Shown: piece after piece, positions 62,735-64,000 of the stretch | How the letters are laid out: every line of letters starts with the position of its first letter | How positions within the stretch are numbered: the stretch's first letter is position 1 | The notes under the pieces: generated by a model | Databases searched by the model: none | What the model was told of the DNA's origin: nothing | What the model saw: only the letters and a program-made list of their open reading frames with translations | Assembly: GCA_009995225.1 (NCBI GenBank) | Contig: JAACPW010000008.1 | Coordinates: 84,921 to 148,920, forward strand | Reading direction: 5' to 3' | DNA length: 64,000 bases | Source: Sphingomonadales bacterium | Lineage (GTDB): Bacteria; Pseudomonadota; Alphaproteobacteria; Sphingomonadales; Sphingomonadaceae | Translations under genes and position numbers: made by a program

Positions 62735-63904
62735 ATGACCACAGCTTATATTGTCGAAGCCGTTCGCACCGCCGGTGGGCGCCGCGGCGGGCGTCTGGCC
62801 GGGGTGCACCCGGTCGATCTGCTGGCAAAATCGCTCGATGCGATCGTCGAGCGCAGCGGGATCGACCCCAAGGCCATTGAAGATGTGATCACCGGCTGCG
62901 TCAGCCAGGCGGGCGAGCAGGCGATGCAGGTCGGACGCATGGGCGTGCTGGCGTCCAGGCATCTCCCGCAATCGACCCCGGCTGTGACAATCGACCGCCA
63001 GTGCGGGTCTTCGCAGCAAGCGATCCAGTTTGCCGCGCAAGCCGTGATGAGCGGCACGCAGGACGTGGTGATCGCCAGCGGCGTCGAAAGCATGAGCCGC
63101 GTGCCGATGGGCTCCAACGTCACGCTGCACATGAAGGAAGGCCTCTACAGCAAGGCTGCCGGGATTGACGAGAAGTTCCCCGGCATCAACTTCAGCCAGT
63201 TCGTCGGCGCCGAGATGATCGTGCAAAAGCACGGCTTATCCAAGGACGATCTCGACCGGTTCGCCTATGAAAGCCATCAGAAGGCCATCGCCGCGACCAA
63301 GGCCGGTGCCTTCGAGCGCGAGATCGTGGTGATCGAGGTGGAAACGGCCGAAGGCACGCAGTTCCACACCATCGACGAAGGCATCCGCTTCGATGCGACG
63401 CTGGAAGGCATCGCGGGCGTCAAGCTCATCAGCCCCGATGGCGCGTTGACCGCGGCGTCGGCCAGCCAGATCTGCGACGGGTCTTCGGCGGTGCTGGTGG
63501 TGTCGGAAGCGGCGCTGAAGGCGCACGGCCTTGTCCCGCTGGCGCGCATCCATAACCTGACCGTGACCGCAGGCGATCCGGTGATCATGCTCGAAGAGCC
63601 GCTGTTCGCCACCGACAAGGCCTTGCAGCGCGCAGGGCTGACCATCGGCGACATCGACCTGTACGAAGTCAACGAAGCCTTTGCGTCGGTGCCGCTGGCC
63701 TGGCTGAAGCACACCGGGGCCGATCCGGCGAAGCTCAACGTCCACGGCGGCGCGATTGCGTTGGGCCACCCGCTCGGTGCCAGTGGCACCAAGCTGATGG
63801 CGACGCTGGTTCATGGCCTGCACCGCCACAGCAAGAAATACGGCCTGCAAACCATGTGCGAAGGCGGCGGCGTCGCCAACGTGACCATCATCGAGCGTCT
63901 TTGA
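62735..63904 (+). CDS. Acetyl-CoA C-acyltransferase (thiolase)
   Basis: The 389-residue thiolase has the nucleophile Cys90 in DRQCGSSQQAI, the His in GHPLGASGTKL (about 345) and the second Cys in QTMCEGGGVANV (about 375), plus the NEAFASVPLAW motif. It catalyses thiolytic cleavage or Claisen condensation of acyl-CoAs; beta-oxidation is more likely than PHB synthesis, but this cannot be proven. A GAGAGAG Shine-Dalgarno lies just upstream of ATG 62735. It diverges from the 2OG-oxygenase operon. An insertion sequence begins 5 nt after its stop. Confidence 0.93.
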   Translation: MTTAYIVEAVRTAGGRRGGRLAGVHPVDLLAKSLDAIVERSGIDPKAIEDVITGCVSQAGEQAMQVGRMGVLASRHLPQSTPAVTIDRQCGSSQQAIQFAAQAVMSGTQDVVIASGVESMSRVPMGSNVTLHMKEGLYSKAAGIDEKFPGINFSQFVGAEMIVQKHGLSKDDLDRFAYESHQKAIAATKAGAFEREIVVIEVETAEGTQFHTIDEGIRFDATLEGIAGVKLISPDGALTAASASQICDGSSAVLVVSEAALKAHGLVPLARIHNLTVTAGDPVIMLEEPLFATDKALQRAGLTIGDIDLYEVNEAFASVPLAWLKHTGADPAKLNVHGGAIALGHPLGASGTKLMATLVHGLHRHSKKYGLQTMCEGGGVANVTIIERL

Positions 63905-63909
63905 TCTAG

Positions 63910-64000
63910 GCTGTGTTGACAAAAGAGATTCCCATTTGCCCTGAGTTCTGATTCAAGACTGCTTTTTGAGGAGCAGTCATGGGTCGCGGAGACTTGTCGG
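63910..64000 (+). mobile_element. Left end of an IS5-like insertion sequence (cut by window edge)
   Basis: From about 63910 (GGCTGTGTTGACAAAAGAG), 5 nt after the thiolase stop, the sequence changes style: it is AT-richer and shows the GGCTGTGTTGAC left-end form known from IS5-related elements. A CTAG just before it (63906-63909) could be target sequence. A transposase start follows. The right end is outside the window, so the family call is provisional. Confidence 0.65.
63979..64000 (+). CDS. IS5-like transposase, N-terminal 7 residues only
   Basis: ATG 63979 follows GAGGAG at 63968-63973. The visible residues MGRGDLS match the usual start of IS5-group transposases. The rest lies beyond the window, so catalytic residues cannot be checked. 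Confidence 0.6.

Noticed and set aside
1-64000. tRNA, rRNA, CRISPR arrays and prophage genes
   Set aside because: No T-loop consensus, regular spaced repeats or phage structural genes were seen by eye.

Overview
This GC-rich window has short intergenic gaps, many ATGA stop/start overlaps, several large TonB-dependent receptors and a complete cbb3 oxidase operon under FNR-type boxes. These traits point to an aerobic alphaproteobacterium of the Sphingomonadales, most likely the Erythrobacteraceae; this is inferred from protein and codon style, not from a marker gene. A perfect parS centromere sequence at 38111-38126 marks it as chromosomal and probably origin-proximal. No rRNA, tRNA or CRISPR was seen.

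Layout. (1) 1-6727, plus strand: the 3' end of an MBG-repeat surface exoprotein, an exported TPR-CHAT caspase-like protein, a CHASE2 receptor-type class III nucleotidyl cyclase and an exported FecR-like protein, packed as one operon. (2) 6944-16236, plus strand: a pentaheme-type cytochrome c, a lipoprotein with two GlcG/HbpS-like domains, an outer-membrane barrel and a decaheme cytochrome with a C-terminal LVIVD propeller. (3) 22346-16240, minus strand, convergent with block 2 and ending 3 nt from it: a flavoprotein fused to two cyclic-nucleotide-binding domains and four [4Fe-4S] clusters, a membrane cytochrome b, an FHA-TM-decaheme protein and a CpdA-like phosphodiesterase. Blocks 2 and 3 look like one uncharacterised inner-membrane-to-outer-membrane electron conduit gated by a cyclic nucleotide. 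The cyclase of block 1 could make the signal and the phosphodiesterase could remove it. This is the best candidate for an undescribed system here.

(4) 22456-26835: a CcmI/NrfG-like TPR protein that fits the cytochrome theme, a beta-barrel porin, an orphan small ORF and gdhA. (5) 37164-26961, minus strand: an Fnr-family regulator, ccoNOQP, ccoGHIS, a tiny Cys-rich protein and hemN, chained by overlapping stops and starts, with FNR boxes before fnr/ompW, ccoN and hemN. ompW diverges from fnr. (6) 38102-41094: parS, acs and two small proteins.

(7) 41212-59034: an acylase and M16 protease pair, clpB, two TonB-dependent receptors, an S9 peptidase and a small periplasmic protein. Together they suggest peptide or amide scavenging. 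(8) 62546-59174, minus strand: a tight trio of a 2OG-Fe(II) oxygenase, a TPR-2OG oxygenase and a methyltransferase. (9) 62735-63904: a thiolase, followed immediately by the left end of an IS5-like insertion sequence that runs off the window.

Most gene starts were moved downstream of the ORF-track starts, to ATG/GTG/TTG codons with a Shine-Dalgarno sequence or an overlap with the upstream stop. Long antisense ORFs in the track are high-GC shadows and were left out.
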